Shown piece by piece: positions 12,393-22,518 of a DNA stretch of 64,000 nucleotides. The notes under the pieces were generated by a model. That model was not told the origin of the DNA. It saw nothing but the letters and a program-made list of their open reading frames with translations, and made no database searches. The stretch is from Phytopythium helicoides (Eukaryota; Oomycota; Peronosporomycetes; Pythiales; Pythiaceae). How positions within the stretch are numbered: the stretch's first letter is position 1; the number at the start of each line of letters is the position of its first letter. Where the stretch lies: assembly GCA_024867545.1 (NCBI GenBank), contig JANFNE010000038.1, forward strand, positions 62,001 to 126,000, written 5' to 3'. The position numbers and the translations under genes were made by a program.

Positions 12393-13989
12393 ATGAGCCT
12401 CCACCTGCCCAAGCACCGGTGGGGCACGCGCGGCATGGACGCGTACGAGAAGCTCGAGTGCATTGGCGCGGGCACCTACGGGTACGTGGAGCTGCGGTGG
12501 CTGGTTGCGCGGCGGCGGCGGCTGAGCGCGGAGCCCTTTTTTTCGTGGAGCGCAGTCAGGTTTATATGGCCAAGGACAAGCAGACGGAGGAGGTCGTGGC
12601 CATCAAGAAGATCCGCAGCCTCAACGAAGTGCAGGGCGTGAGTGAAGAGCGATGTTGTGAAGAGCGGGCGAGCGGGTGTGGACTGACTTTCGGCGCCGTG
12701 GCAGCTCCCGGTGACGACCATCCGTGAGATCAAGGTGCTCAAGTGCCTGAACCACCGCAACCTGGTCGAGCTCAAGGAGGTGGTGGTCTCGGCCGAGAAC
12801 GAGGACGACGATGGTACGCGAACGCGGGTGACAAGTGGTGGCGAGCTGGAGCTAGTGGCTGATGATGCTCGTGGTGCTGCAGCCGAGTTCACCGACAAGG
12901 ACGAGCCGCTCGACTACTGCCACGGCTCCATCTACCTCGTGCTGGAGTATGTCGAGCACGATCTCACTGGGCTGATTGATCGCCAGTACCCGTAAGTTGT
13001 TGCATGCACCGTAGTGGGCCCTTCTTCAAATTGACGAGCTAGCTGTCTGCGTGGGCGGTAGTTTCTCGGACGTTGAGATCAAGTGCATCATGAAGCAGCT
13101 GCTCGAGGTCATGGAATACATGCATTCGATCGACATCATCCACCGCGACATCAAGTGCTCCAACCTGCTCATGACCAAACACCACCTGCTCAAGGTTGCT
13201 GACTTCGGTCTTGCACGGTCTGTGCGTGGCGACCAGCTCTTCACCAACAAGGTGGTGACGCTATGGTACCGCGCTCCTGAGCTGCTACTCGGTGCCACTA
13301 GCTACGATGCCAGCATCGACATGTGGAGCATTGGCTGCGTGTTTGCAGAGCTGTACATCGGACACCCGATTTTCCAGGGCAAGACGGAACTTGAGCAGAT
13401 TACCAAGATTTTCGACATTTGTGGCACCCCGACCACAGAGACTTGGCCCGACTACAAGTTTTTGCCTTTGAGCAACAAGTTTGTACCCGAGAAGGCCAAG
13501 CCTCGCAGGCTCAAGGAGTATCTTTTCCGCGAAGCGAGTCTGCGCAAGCGCATTTTGCCCAAGGGAGCACTGGACTTGATTGAGGCGCTGCTGTCTCTTG
13601 ACCCTGAGCAACGACTGACTGCAGCTGACTGTCAGAAGGCTACGTACTTCCAGTCGCGACCGCTCCCGCCCACAGATCCTGCAAGTCTCCCGCCGCTTGC
13701 AAACCTGCCGCACTCACATGAGTATCAGACGAAGAAAATCCGCCGTGAGCAAGCCAAGCTCATGAATGGTGGTGCGAACAACAGCGCCAAAGACGCGGGA
13801 AATAGTGCAAAGGATGCAAGCAACAGTGCAAAAGACGCAGGAGGCAGTGCGAAGGAGGCGGGCAGCAGTGCAGGCCAAGTCAAGTCGAGAAGTCCGTCTG
13901 CTGCAAAGAATGGGAGCTCTAAGTCTGGAGGCAGCGGAATGAAACCAGAAGGGGAACCGAAGCCCAAGAAGCGAAGGCGGGAGGCGTAA
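12393..13989 (+). CDS. Cyclin-dependent kinase, CDK9/CDK12 type
   Basis: 438 residues in exons 12393-12481, 12556-12637, 12705-12813, 12883-12991 and 13062-13989. Complete kinase: glycine loop GAGTYGQVYMAKD, VAIKKI lysine, cyclin-binding helix PVTTIRE (compare PITALRE of CDK9 and PITAIRE of CDK12), hinge LEYVEHDLTGLID, catalytic loop HRDIKCSNLL, DFGLAR, and T-loop NKVVTLWYRAPELLLG with the activating Thr. These point to the transcriptional CDKs that phosphorylate the RNA polymerase II C-terminal domain. A short insertion (ENEDDDAEFTDKDEPLDY) extends the region before the hinge. The intron 12814-12882 is 69 bp, in frame and stop-free, so a longer isoform is possible. The C-tail (residues about 370-438) is disordered with NSAKDAG-type repeats and a terminal basic KPKKRRREA nuclear signal. 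Confidence 0.93.
13784..13875 (+). repeat. In-frame NSAKDAG-type repeats in CDK tail
   Basis: Four imperfect 7-residue units (NSAKDAG, NSAKDAS, NSAKDAG, GSAKEAG) followed by a degenerate SSAG unit, encoded by a 21-bp period array. Nucleotide divergence between units (AAC/AAT/AGT, GCC/GCA) shows they are not freshly slipped. This is a disordered, Ser/Lys-rich linker between the kinase fold and the basic C-terminus. Confidence 0.75.
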
Positions 13990-14100
13990 ACTATACCCGC
14001 CTTGTTCACAACCAACAGGTATCATGTAGCAAGAGGAGGCAGAGCAGTCGATCGTTTGATTCCTTCTCAGCAAGTGCGAGAATACAAACAGGAAACGTTA

Positions 14101-15028
14101 CTAGTGTGTGAGATATCTACTCTTGGAAGCGCCAGCAGAGGCCGGTTTCTGGAGCTGAGCAACATGCGACAACAACAGTAAATAAGCAGTATTCAAGCCA
14201 CATTCGGCGTTGTCAATTACCTGCAGCAGAAGCGAAGGGTTCTTGGTTTTGACAATGCTGTTGACTTCGTGGAGTCGAGTCTGCAACACTTGCAGCCGAG
14301 ATTTCATCGAGTTGTATCGAAAGGTAATATGCTGGCGAATTGTGTCATCTGTTGCTCGCAGAAAATCGACCGACAGTAGCTCCACAAACTTGTACTCCAT
14401 ATTTTGGATAAAGTCGAGTCGTGCACGTCCATCCGATTGCATCAGATACACAGCCAAGTGGTTATGTGGCTCCTTGATGCAGTTATTGAGCATGCGAATA
14501 AGCACGTTGGCGTAATCCGCAAAATCGACCATGAGTTTTTGCTGCTCTTGCATTAGTTGGAAGCTTTCCGCGTCGCAGGTGTGCGAGTACAGGAAGAACA
14601 GGTCGCTTTCGGTTGATAGCTCCACTTTCACGACGTGAACATCCGACTCGTCCCCCTGTATTAGCCGATCATGCAAACGTATAGGTTTGATGAGCAGGCT
14701 ACTCAGCTTAAACCTTTCATCGGCCTTACCAAAATGAGGATCTTCACCTTGATCGCTTCAAGAGTTCCAACTTGTTGCGGAGTATTGTCCGCATCCTTTC
14801 ACCATCAATCCTCATATCAGCTTAGCCAACACTGTTGTCCGTGATTTCTTTTTTTCTGCTCACCTGGATTCGCAGCTCGAATGGAGTTTCGCGGTCGTAA
14901 ATGACGCGGAAGCCGCCAACGAGGCTCGGATCGATGTCGTCGCCTCCAACGACAGGGATATGAATTCCAGCTGCCGCCGCTGCATCCATGACGTCGCTTT
15001 CACGTGACGACGAAACTACAGAGCTCAT
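14101..15028 (-). CDS. SAS6-like protein (PISA domain), short form
   Basis: Centriolar/apical-structure protein related to the cartwheel component SAS-6. 239 residues from exons 15028-14864, 14795-14730, 14655-14221 and 14154-14101, all phase-closed. After a Ser/Ala N-terminus come the beta strands FRVIYDRETPFELRIQ and GTLEAIKVKILIL. The SAS-6 head motif follows (VKVELSTESDLFFLYSHTCDAESFQLMQEQQKLMVDFADY), then the PISA-type segment (RLDFIQNMEYKFVELLSVDFLRATDDTIRQHI) and about 30 residues of predicted coil. Canonical SAS-6 continues into a long coiled coil of several hundred residues, which is absent here; that resembles SAS6L proteins described from Toxoplasma and trypanosomes. An upstream ATG at 15119 is in another frame and would need an unseen exon. 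The gene diverges from the coiled-coil gene at 15248. Confidence 0.8.
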
Positions 15029-15247
15029 GGTGAAGTTTTCGACGAGGCCGTTGGCGAAATGGGGCCACAAGTGAACCGTCGCGGGGCTCTACCGTCGTCA
15101 GCTCAAAAAGCTTTGCCATCAACCAAAATCGGGCACGCCCATATTTACCTCTAGGATCAGCCCATCTAAATTTACCAGGTGATCCATGCTGCAGCATGTA
15201 CATCAACATTCAGATACACTCCTGGCGCCGATATCAGTGAGACAGCT

Positions 15248-17533
15248 ATGTCTGCCAGCAGTCCGAGTGCAAGCAATAGAAGCAAATGTGAAGCACGAAA
15301 TGGCAACGACAGTAATGACGGTGAGCACACCGAGCTAGAAGACTGGAATCTGGAAAACTTTGAAGAAAATGGTGAGAAGACTGATAGGATATTGACGAGT
15401 CCACGATCGATTGAGGCATGCCGGATGCTTGGCATTGAGCCAGAGGAGCTTTTGCCACGTCCATTTGAATACTTCATCCGGTCCAAGCAGGACCGAGACG
15501 ATTTTGATCTTGCCGAAAAGCGAGCAGCAAGATACGAGCGAGTGCGACTAGTGCAGCTTCAGAAAGTGCGTGCTCAGCGCGAAGAACTCATCGAGGCCGA
15601 GAACGGCGGAGCTCGTGCTAGCATGTCACTTGTCACACGGAGTTTGTGCCGTTCTCCGGACGCTGGTGCTGGAAAGCTCAGCCTTCATAGAGTTGGTGCA
15701 GGAGAAACGATTGCAACCGATGCTGCAGCCATACTAGAGATATCAGCATTAGCGCGAGAGCAGCGAGAGCTTGAACGAATGCAGCAGCGACAGGCACGAG
15801 AAGTGCAGCAAATGCTACACTTCGAACTTCAGATGGCTTCATTACAGCAAGAGCGAGAGAAGAAAGAGGCAGCAAAAAGACATCAAGATGAGCTGGCAGC
15901 AAAAGAGAGGATACGTCGTCAAAAACTCGCGGACGAGACTCGTCGACGAAAAGAACTAGACCGCGCAGAGCAAGAGAAACTCGAGCTCGAAATTTTGCGA
16001 CGAGAAGCTCAGCAACAACAGCTTGAAAACGCACGGAGGCAGCAACGAGCCAAGCAAGAAGACGAGCGCAAGCGACGCGAAATACAGAAAGCCGAGCGAG
16101 AGCGACTAAGGAGACAAGAGGAGGCAAAGTTGCAAAATGAGCTGTATCAGTTGGCTCAAGAGCGTGAAGCAGCTCAACGTGAGCAGGAAGCATCCCGGCG
16201 CGATGCACAAAAGAGAGAAGAGAGAGAACGCAAAAAGAAAGCTAAAGCGATGGAGCTAGCCGAGAAGCAAAAACACAATAAGCTTCGAATCATTCGAGTC
16301 ATTGAGGATAAAGAATTGCAACGTGCTGAACAGCTTGCCGCAGCGGCTCGAAAGCACCAAGAAAGTGAGGCGAGACGACGAAAATTTGAAGAAGAGCGTC
16401 GACAACGTGAAGTAGAGATCCAGGAAGCTGCTCGACGAAAAAAAGAGGCTATTGAAATGGTTCAGCAGCAGCTATCTTGCATAGAAGAGGAGCGACAACA
16501 GCGGCTTCGTGAGCAAGAGCGCCAAGCAGCGTCTAGATTGCAGCAAACTGAGGTCGAGAAACAACGGGAGCGGGAGCAGCAACGCCGTGCGGAACAGCGG
16601 TTGGCTGAAGAGCGCCGTCGCGTGTACGAGCGTATGGAAGCGCAGCTTCGAGAGAAACAAAGATTATATTACCGCAAAAGTGAACAAAAAGCTATTGCAA
16701 CGCAAGTTGTCCAGGAACAAAAGCGCGCGCTCATTCGCTCACGACTGCAAGATGCCAAGTTGCGCGAAGAAGAAATCCAAACTGCACTCACAAGGCGGCA
16801 AAAACAGGAGGCATACCGTACCAACCTGCTGAAATCAAGGATCCAGAGTGATGATGAGCGCGCGCGTCAACTAAAAGAGCAGCGTCAGAACTTAATTCGT
16901 CGTCGTCAGCTCATTAAACAAACAGCGAGTCGGCAAAAGCAAGAGATTCTAGAAAGCTTTTACCGAATGAAGGTGACGAAGAAATTTGAGATCCCAAAAC
17001 ATTTAATACGCTCACTTAGTGCTGCCAGCGATCTGCCGCGTTCTGCATCAGATCTATTGACGCGATCGCTCGAAAAAGAAGCAACAAAACAAGACCCGCA
17101 AACTCGGAAAAAGCAACGACCAGCAAGTGCGTTTACTCGTCAAGCTCCACGATCGCTCGATGACGATCAGATAGGAAGTCTCTCAGCGCGACGATCGTTC
17201 GATCGCAAGCTCAACGACGAGGCGTTGGATGATAACACAGCTCGAAACGATGACAGCAATGATAAGTTTGACCTTGAAACATACAAAGCTGAGATGGACG
17301 AGCTTCGTCGACGACAAAATGAGGAGCTGCTACATGTTCTCGAAGAAGAGCATCATGCGGAAGAGCAGCGCGAATTCCTGTTGCGGCAAGCACTTGATAA
17401 TCCTTCTGAACACTCGCGGCTTGAACAAATCTTCGACAAAGAGCGTGCAGCAGCGAGTGAGCGAATTATGGAGCTTACTGACCGCCATGAAGAGGAGCTG
17501 AAGACGCGAGCACGCCAACTTAGAACACGATAA
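15248..17533 (+). CDS. CCDC177-like long coiled-coil protein
   Basis: 761 residues in a single exon. Near the N-terminus is DRILTSPRSIEACRMLGIEPEELLPRP, which matches the LTSPRSLEAC...ELLPR motif I associate with the CCDC177 family and its protist relatives. Residues about 150-590 form one long, highly charged coiled coil (runs of RRQREVEIQEAARRKKEAIE type) with almost no helix breakers. A Ser-rich segment with RPASAFTR and RSASDL phosphosite-like motifs follows, and a second shorter coil closes the protein. Relatives tend to occur in flagellated lineages, so an axonemal or basal-body role is inferred. I chose ATG 15248 because the upstream in-frame initiator is GTG. It is divergent from SAS6L with 219 bp between start codons. 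Confidence 0.78.
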   Translation: MSASSPSASNRSKCEARNGNDSNDGEHTELEDWNLENFEENGEKTDRILTSPRSIEACRMLGIEPEELLPRPFEYFIRSKQDRDDFDLAEKRAARYERVRLVQLQKVRAQREELIEAENGGARASMSLVTRSLCRSPDAGAGKLSLHRVGAGETIATDAAAILEISALAREQRELERMQQRQAREVQQMLHFELQMASLQQEREKKEAAKRHQDELAAKERIRRQKLADETRRRKELDRAEQEKLELEILRREAQQQQLENARRQQRAKQEDERKRREIQKAERERLRRQEEAKLQNELYQLAQEREAAQREQEASRRDAQKREERERKKKAKAMELAEKQKHNKLRIIRVIEDKELQRAEQLAAAARKHQESEARRRKFEEERRQREVEIQEAARRKKEAIEMVQQQLSCIEEERQQRLREQERQAASRLQQTEVEKQREREQQRRAEQRLAEERRRVYERMEAQLREKQRLYYRKSEQKAIATQVVQEQKRALIRSRLQDAKLREEEIQTALTRRQKQEAYRTNLLKSRIQSDDERARQLKEQRQNLIRRRQLIKQTASRQKQEILESFYRMKVTKKFEIPKHLIRSLSAASDLPRSASDLLTRSLEKEATKQDPQTRKKQRPASAFTRQAPRSLDDDQIGSLSARRSFDRKLNDEALDDNTARNDDSNDKFDLETYKAEMDELRRRQNEELLHVLEEEHHAEEQREFLLRQALDNPSEHSRLEQIFDKERAAASERIMELTDRHEEELKTRARQLRTR

Positions 17534-17597
17534 TCGAAGGGGGTCATGTTTCTTCAGATCTGACTGTACAATGCTGGCGCTTCTATTCGGTTCTGTG

Positions 17598-19243
17598 CTA
17601 GTCAAGTTCCGTGTCGTCGTAGTGTAGAGTACGAATAACCTCGTTGGAGTCTTCGTTTATTGGACGGAGTTCTTCTCCATTCAGGGCAACTTGTGATGTC
17701 AACTCCAATTCATACTGCTGCTCGCGTTTGATCTGCTTTTCTTGGCCAGAGAGCTCTCCCATGGAGATTTTTTTCATGGAGCTTACGAGTTTATACTCTT
17801 CGTGAGCCGGTAGCACTGGAGTCGGTGGGCAAAGCTTCATCGCACTTTTCCTGATCATACTTGAGTCAGAGACACTTGCCTCTGCAAGTTCGAGGTACAA
17901 ACGCTGTGCGTCTTCATCATTTGCGTTTTTGACCTCGCCAAGCTGCGCTTGGATACGCTGAATCAGCGTATTCAACTGTGCAACATAATGAGAGTATATA
18001 TCTGTCAATGAAGACGATTCAAAAGTCGCCTGAGTTTGCACGAGCTTCCCGACACGTTCTTGATCAACTTGACACCTCACAGCGTCCAAGAATTGCTGGG
18101 CATCTCGCACGACATCGTTCAGGTTCATCAGCTGCCCACTCGCGGCTCGAGTGGGAACATCTGTTGGCAGGATTTTCGCCGCGCTTAATATTGGTTGATC
18201 TTGACTGTATTGAAGTGCAGTACCCAGCACTTCGGTGCTTCGCTTATACGTGTGGCTGCTAGTCAACTCATCAATTGAAGCCCAGGCAATTTCAATAGAT
18301 TGCAGCTTTTGTGAGCGCTGCTCTGTCTTGACCTGAGAAAATATCTCGCGACTGACGGTTCTATCCAGCTGAGCTTGTGCCTCGTGCATTTGTTGCTAGA
18401 GAAACGGTAAATGCATGAGATGACGATGATTGGGCAAGGAACAAAAACAGCTCGTTACAGTACCTGCAGTGCATTGAGTTGCTGGATTTTTTCTGTCAGC
18501 TCCTCAGCAAAACTGCACCACTCGTCCTGGAGCTGACTCCGTTGAACGAACTTGGTCTTGATCTGCTTCGTCTTCATGGCAATCAATGCCTACATCGCGC
18601 ATTGGCAATCTGTGAGAGATCCACAACCAATATAAACGCTTTCATATATATCGATAGCCACCTTTGTCGCCGTCACTGCGTCTGCATTGCCGACTTCTGA
18701 ACTCCCCGGAGTCGGACGGAGGGCATAGGACGGGAATTCTCGCGCCATAACCTCCTTGACCACAAGCGTCGATAATCTCCATAGCAGCTCCACTGTCCTA
18801 CACTCGGTCCTCCACGTTAGCGTCAATTGCACCACACAAACAAGCATCAAGACTCACCGAGGGCCGTATCCAGTGTTGATCCTCGACGCCTGGCTCGAGC
18901 CGACCGGCAGCAATCGCTGCCTCTCTAGCTCCTGGAGCCTCGCCTGCCTCCCAAGAGCAAACCCTTCAGCCACAAAGCCGCAAGATATCATGGGCACGCC
19001 ACGCACCTGCACGAGACGCTTGAAGTTGGACTTGTCGTGCGGCGTCGCGACCGGCCAGCAGAAGCGGAACTCGTGCGCGGCCGCGGGCGCCAGGCGCACC
19101 AGCAGAAAGTGCAGCAGGCGCAGCAGCAGCTTCTCGTTCGGGCGGTCGAAAGCGCCGGCTGCCAGCTCGGCCGCGCCGTCGAAGCCCAGCAGCTTGGCGT
19201 TCTGCGCCATCAGCGCCTCCTTGCCAGGCGCCATCGCCAGCAT
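17598..19243 (-). CDS. HAUS6: HAUS augmin-like complex subunit 6
   Basis: Augmin subunit that recruits gamma-tubulin to spindle microtubules for branching nucleation. Exons 19243-19007, 18943-18858, 18797-18662, 18589-18464 and 18395-17598 close exactly to 460 residues. The HAUS6 N-terminal domain is clear: FDRPNEKLLLRLLHFLLVRL followed by HEFRFCWPV (compare FDKPN...FRFCWP) and GPRTVELLWRLSTLVVKEV (compare GPKFxxLxxxLSxxVM). Downstream helices include QDEWCSFAEELTEKIQQL and a long coil to about residue 330. The protein is shorter than human HAUS6 (955), lacking the long disordered tail. The first intron (18944-19006, GTGCGT donor, 63 bp) is a stop-free multiple of three, so retention would insert 21 residues. 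The gene ends 64 bp from the convergent coiled-coil gene's stop. Confidence 0.85.
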
Positions 19244-19394
19244 GTATCGCCAGCTCAAGTGAGTCACTAAAAGGAGGTTGAACCTGATAGGGAAGAGTGA
19301 TGGTCTTTTGGTTTCCCTTGCCTTGCCTTTTTTTTCCAGCACTTTCTCAGAAGCCACCACGGCAACACATCATTGATCGGAGACGGTGGAGATC

Positions 19395-21336
19395 ATGGCG
19401 GACGCGTCGCAAGGTGGCGGGTGCGTGGGCGTTTCTCAACGAGGCCGACGAGGCGAAGCGAATGCTGCGCGTGTTGGCTCCAAGCGGAAGGCGAGAGCGG
19501 GTGAGGCGGCACAGTTGGCGCCGCGCAAGCGCCAGGTGCGTGTGGAGGTCGCTTGCGAGTGTATGAGGGTGATCTCGACTAATTTTTTTATGGCTTAGAG
19601 CACTGGGAGGGGTGCGGAGTTTGCCGACACGGTGAATGCGGCGACGGATGCCGAGAGTTCGTTGCGAGTCCGAATGACGCACGCGGTCAAGCTGCGGCGG
19701 ATGGCAAGGCACATGGATCCAGGCAAAGCTATGGATATGGTGGAGCACGAAGTGGAGGTGGTCGGCAAGCTTGCCAACGCGCTGCAGCACACGGCTTATT
19801 TCCCACTGCAGGAGCTGTTCTTCGTGACATTGTCAAGGCTGCTGAGAATGATCTCGAACGATCCGAATGTGAAACACGAGTTGCTGGAAAGCGTCGAAAA
19901 GTGTCTTCAGAGCGATTGCCCCGGACTATTGAACTCATTGCCACTGAAGTGCATCATCGCATCGGTTCGTATATATGGATCACGAGCTGGGTGCTCTGAG
20001 TTCTAACATACTTGCCACGGCATTTGAATTATATAGGAAGATGCTGATCACGCAAGACGTGAGCTGAATGCGATGAATCGACGACTCCACACTTGCAGGA
20101 CGTTCAACTTGCTAGCTTGTTGGATAAGCACAAACGGAAAAGAATCGTTAGTAAGTCTGCAAGTAAGACCAAGTGGACTGACGTAGACTAATATGATGTC
20201 ATGTTTCTACTGCAGGAGCCTCTTGATGCCGATCAATGGATCGACTTTGGTGATACGACAGCAAGCTTGTATCACCGTGTGGCGAGTGCCACTGAAGTGA
20301 TCAATATCCCGTATTCTAGCATTCGGAAGGCCGGAATCGACGAGCAAAAGTCAGCAGTTCTACTGCACTCGGCCAAAAAGACGTCTACCTCGAGTGCGAC
20401 TACATTCATCAAGCTGTGTATTGCACCTGGGGTACGCATTTGGTGTTTAGATGAAAAGAGATGGCGTTCTGCTCTGACGAATGGTTTCTCAACAGGATTT
20501 TGCTCTGCTTGTGAATGTTCTATCGGTGGTTGCTCGAGAAGGGTCGATCACTTATCATGTAAGCAGCGTCCTGGAACTGCACGCAATTCGAGATTTTGCG
20601 TCTAATTTGTTCAATTCCGTCTGTGTAGACCCTTGTAAAGGGTGGGGTGTCCCCCATCACTTCTGCCCCTCGCACACCACAGTGTATCAAGGCGAAAGTT
20701 TACTGCCATGAAGTGTCACCCCCAGTTACACGTAAATTGTTCAGCTCTCCATCTTTGCACCACCAGGAAGCGAGAAAACAAGACACAAGCCTCATGGGCT
20801 CGACGAGGTCCTCTAATTCCCCATGCATAGAAACTCATCAACCACGCATTGTGGTCACACCAGCCAAGAGTGAGGAAGCCAGAAGGAGTTCCCCACCAGA
20901 CAAACCAACTCGCCAAAAGCAGCGGGCACTGGCGAGTGTCACATCCGATGAGACCTCTAGCAACTGCGATGACAAGGATCAACTCACGTTTGAGCAGCTG
21001 GGGGTCATGCTCGACCGCAGACTTGAAGAGGTCCGCGAGAGCATTATCGGCGATTTACTTCAGGCCCCTACCCAGGTCTGTTCTACGAGTGGGATTTGTG
21101 ACGTAGCGGGTCCCAGTTGTGCACCGTCCGTGCAATCGCTCCCCAAGGCCACTGTCGACTCGTCAGCAGAACCGGCGATTCCAATTGGCAACATCCGTCC
21201 GTGCGACAGCGATGCAAGCAATACCCCCAAACCGCTGCGGCCCCACCACATCGCGATGCTAGCTTTTGTCGGTCTCATGTGGCTCCTGTGGGTGGCCATG
21301 CTCGGCAGCAAGCGCCTCGTGGTACCGCGAACGTGA
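19395..21336 (+). CDS. Uncharacterised tail-anchored protein
   Basis: 535 residues in six phase-0 exons: 19395-19535, 19599-19964, 20037-20150, 20216-20431, 20496-20558 and 20629-21336. The N-terminus is basic (GSKRKARAGEAAQLAPRKRQ, nuclear-signal-like). Residues about 50-300 are alpha-helical (MDMVEHEVEVVGKLANALQH, ELFFVTLSRLLRMI), with a WIDFGDTTASLYHRV segment. Then comes a disordered Ser/Pro region, and the protein ends in one hydrophobic helix (HIAMLAFVGLMWLLWVAML) followed by KRLVVPRT. I recognise no family. A basic N-terminus with a C-terminal anchor would fit an inner nuclear membrane or ER protein. All six exons sharing phase 0 is unusual among its neighbours. Confidence 0.75.
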
Positions 21337-21578
21337 ATCGAGTTCACACGTCGCACACACAACTTGAAGCTCGTCTGCTTCAACCTCTATGCCCAAATAG
21401 TCCTCCAGAGGGGCATGTATTCATGCACGATCATTAGATAGATACGTATGATGGTGTGATTTTTGGTAATGAGTACATTGCGACAACAGATGCAGACCTT
21501 CCGCATACGTCAGTGTGTTGGGTGGGCAGCGGTATTGCGCATCGCACTTGAAGATTTTCGCTCCCTCGCGTCATCGCC

Positions 21579-22448
21579 ATGACCCTCAAGCTGTACGGGA
21601 ACCTCGTGAGCCAGCCCTGCCGCGCCGGTGCGCTGCAATTCCCCTGCGTAATGCGCGAGGGTGTTCGACTAGCCTGACGCTGTGCGTGGTGCAGTCGCGT
21701 GGCTGCTCAAGGTCAAGGGCGTCGACTTTGAGCTCGTGTTCACGCGTCCACCGCGCACCGTGCCGCCCGAGTTTTCGCAGCTTAACCCGAACAAGCAGAT
21801 TCCCGTGCTCCAAGACGGAGACTTCTCGCTCTACGAATCGTACGTGCTCGGACTTTTTCACGTGAGCTAATTCGACGTCGGAATATGACAAAAGTGCCGG
21901 CAGGAATGCCATCCTGACGTACTTGGCCGAAAAGTACAAATGGGACGACGTCTACCCAACCGAGCCGCGTCCACGTGCCAAGGTGAACGAGTATCTGCAT
22001 TGGCACCACACGAACGCGCGTGTTGGAACGCCCAAAGTGTTCGCCCCCATTCTTCGCAAGAGCGTGGGCAAGGCACCGCCTGAAGAATTGGCGCTCATCC
22101 GTGACCGCGACGCCATTATTGGCAAGTACGTCGCTCTGATCGAGACGTTCCTCGGACAACATCTGTATCTTGCAAACAGCCAGCATCCGACGCTGGCCGA
22201 CTATGCCTGCTACTGTGAGGTCGACCAGTTCGAGATCATGGACGTGTTTGACTTCTCGCGTTACCCGAAGACGCACGCGTGGATGGGTCGTATGAAGGTG
22301 AGTTCGCTTGCATAATTAATCCAAATGGCATCGGTACTAACGAAGACCGCCAAAGGCTTTGCCGCATCATGACGAGGTGCGCTTACCGTTGAAGGAGTTC
22401 CTGCTGAAGTTCAAGCTGTACCCAGTGCCGAAGGAACTGCTTGAGTAG
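21579..22448 (+). CDS. Glutathione S-transferase, theta-like
   Basis: Cytosolic GST, 226 residues, exons 21579-21627, 21695-21839, 21904-22297 and 22356-22448. The thioredoxin-like N-domain has the G-site serine region LYGNLVSQPCRAVAWLLK (theta class uses Ser), the cis-proline loop KQIPVLQDGDFSLYES, and the NAILTYLAEKY helix. The all-alpha C-domain contains YLHWHHTNARVG and the N-capping-type HPTLADYACYCEVDQ. Size and the HxxxR-like helix 4 resemble theta/theta-like GSTs, which conjugate glutathione to electrophiles. Introns are 67, 64 and 58 bp; the first starts GTGCGC and falls inside the first helix, as in many theta GST genes. Confidence 0.92.
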
Positions 22449-22518
22449 CTCTGTTGAGGCTACAACCGCTCGATGGCAACTTGAATCTGTGCGTTCAAAG
22501 AGATTTGTTGCCATTGAG

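Noticed and set aside
14730..14747. 18-bp microexon in SAS6L
   Set aside because: An upstream acceptor (14796) gives a 66-bp exon in frame with better conservation of the beta strand.
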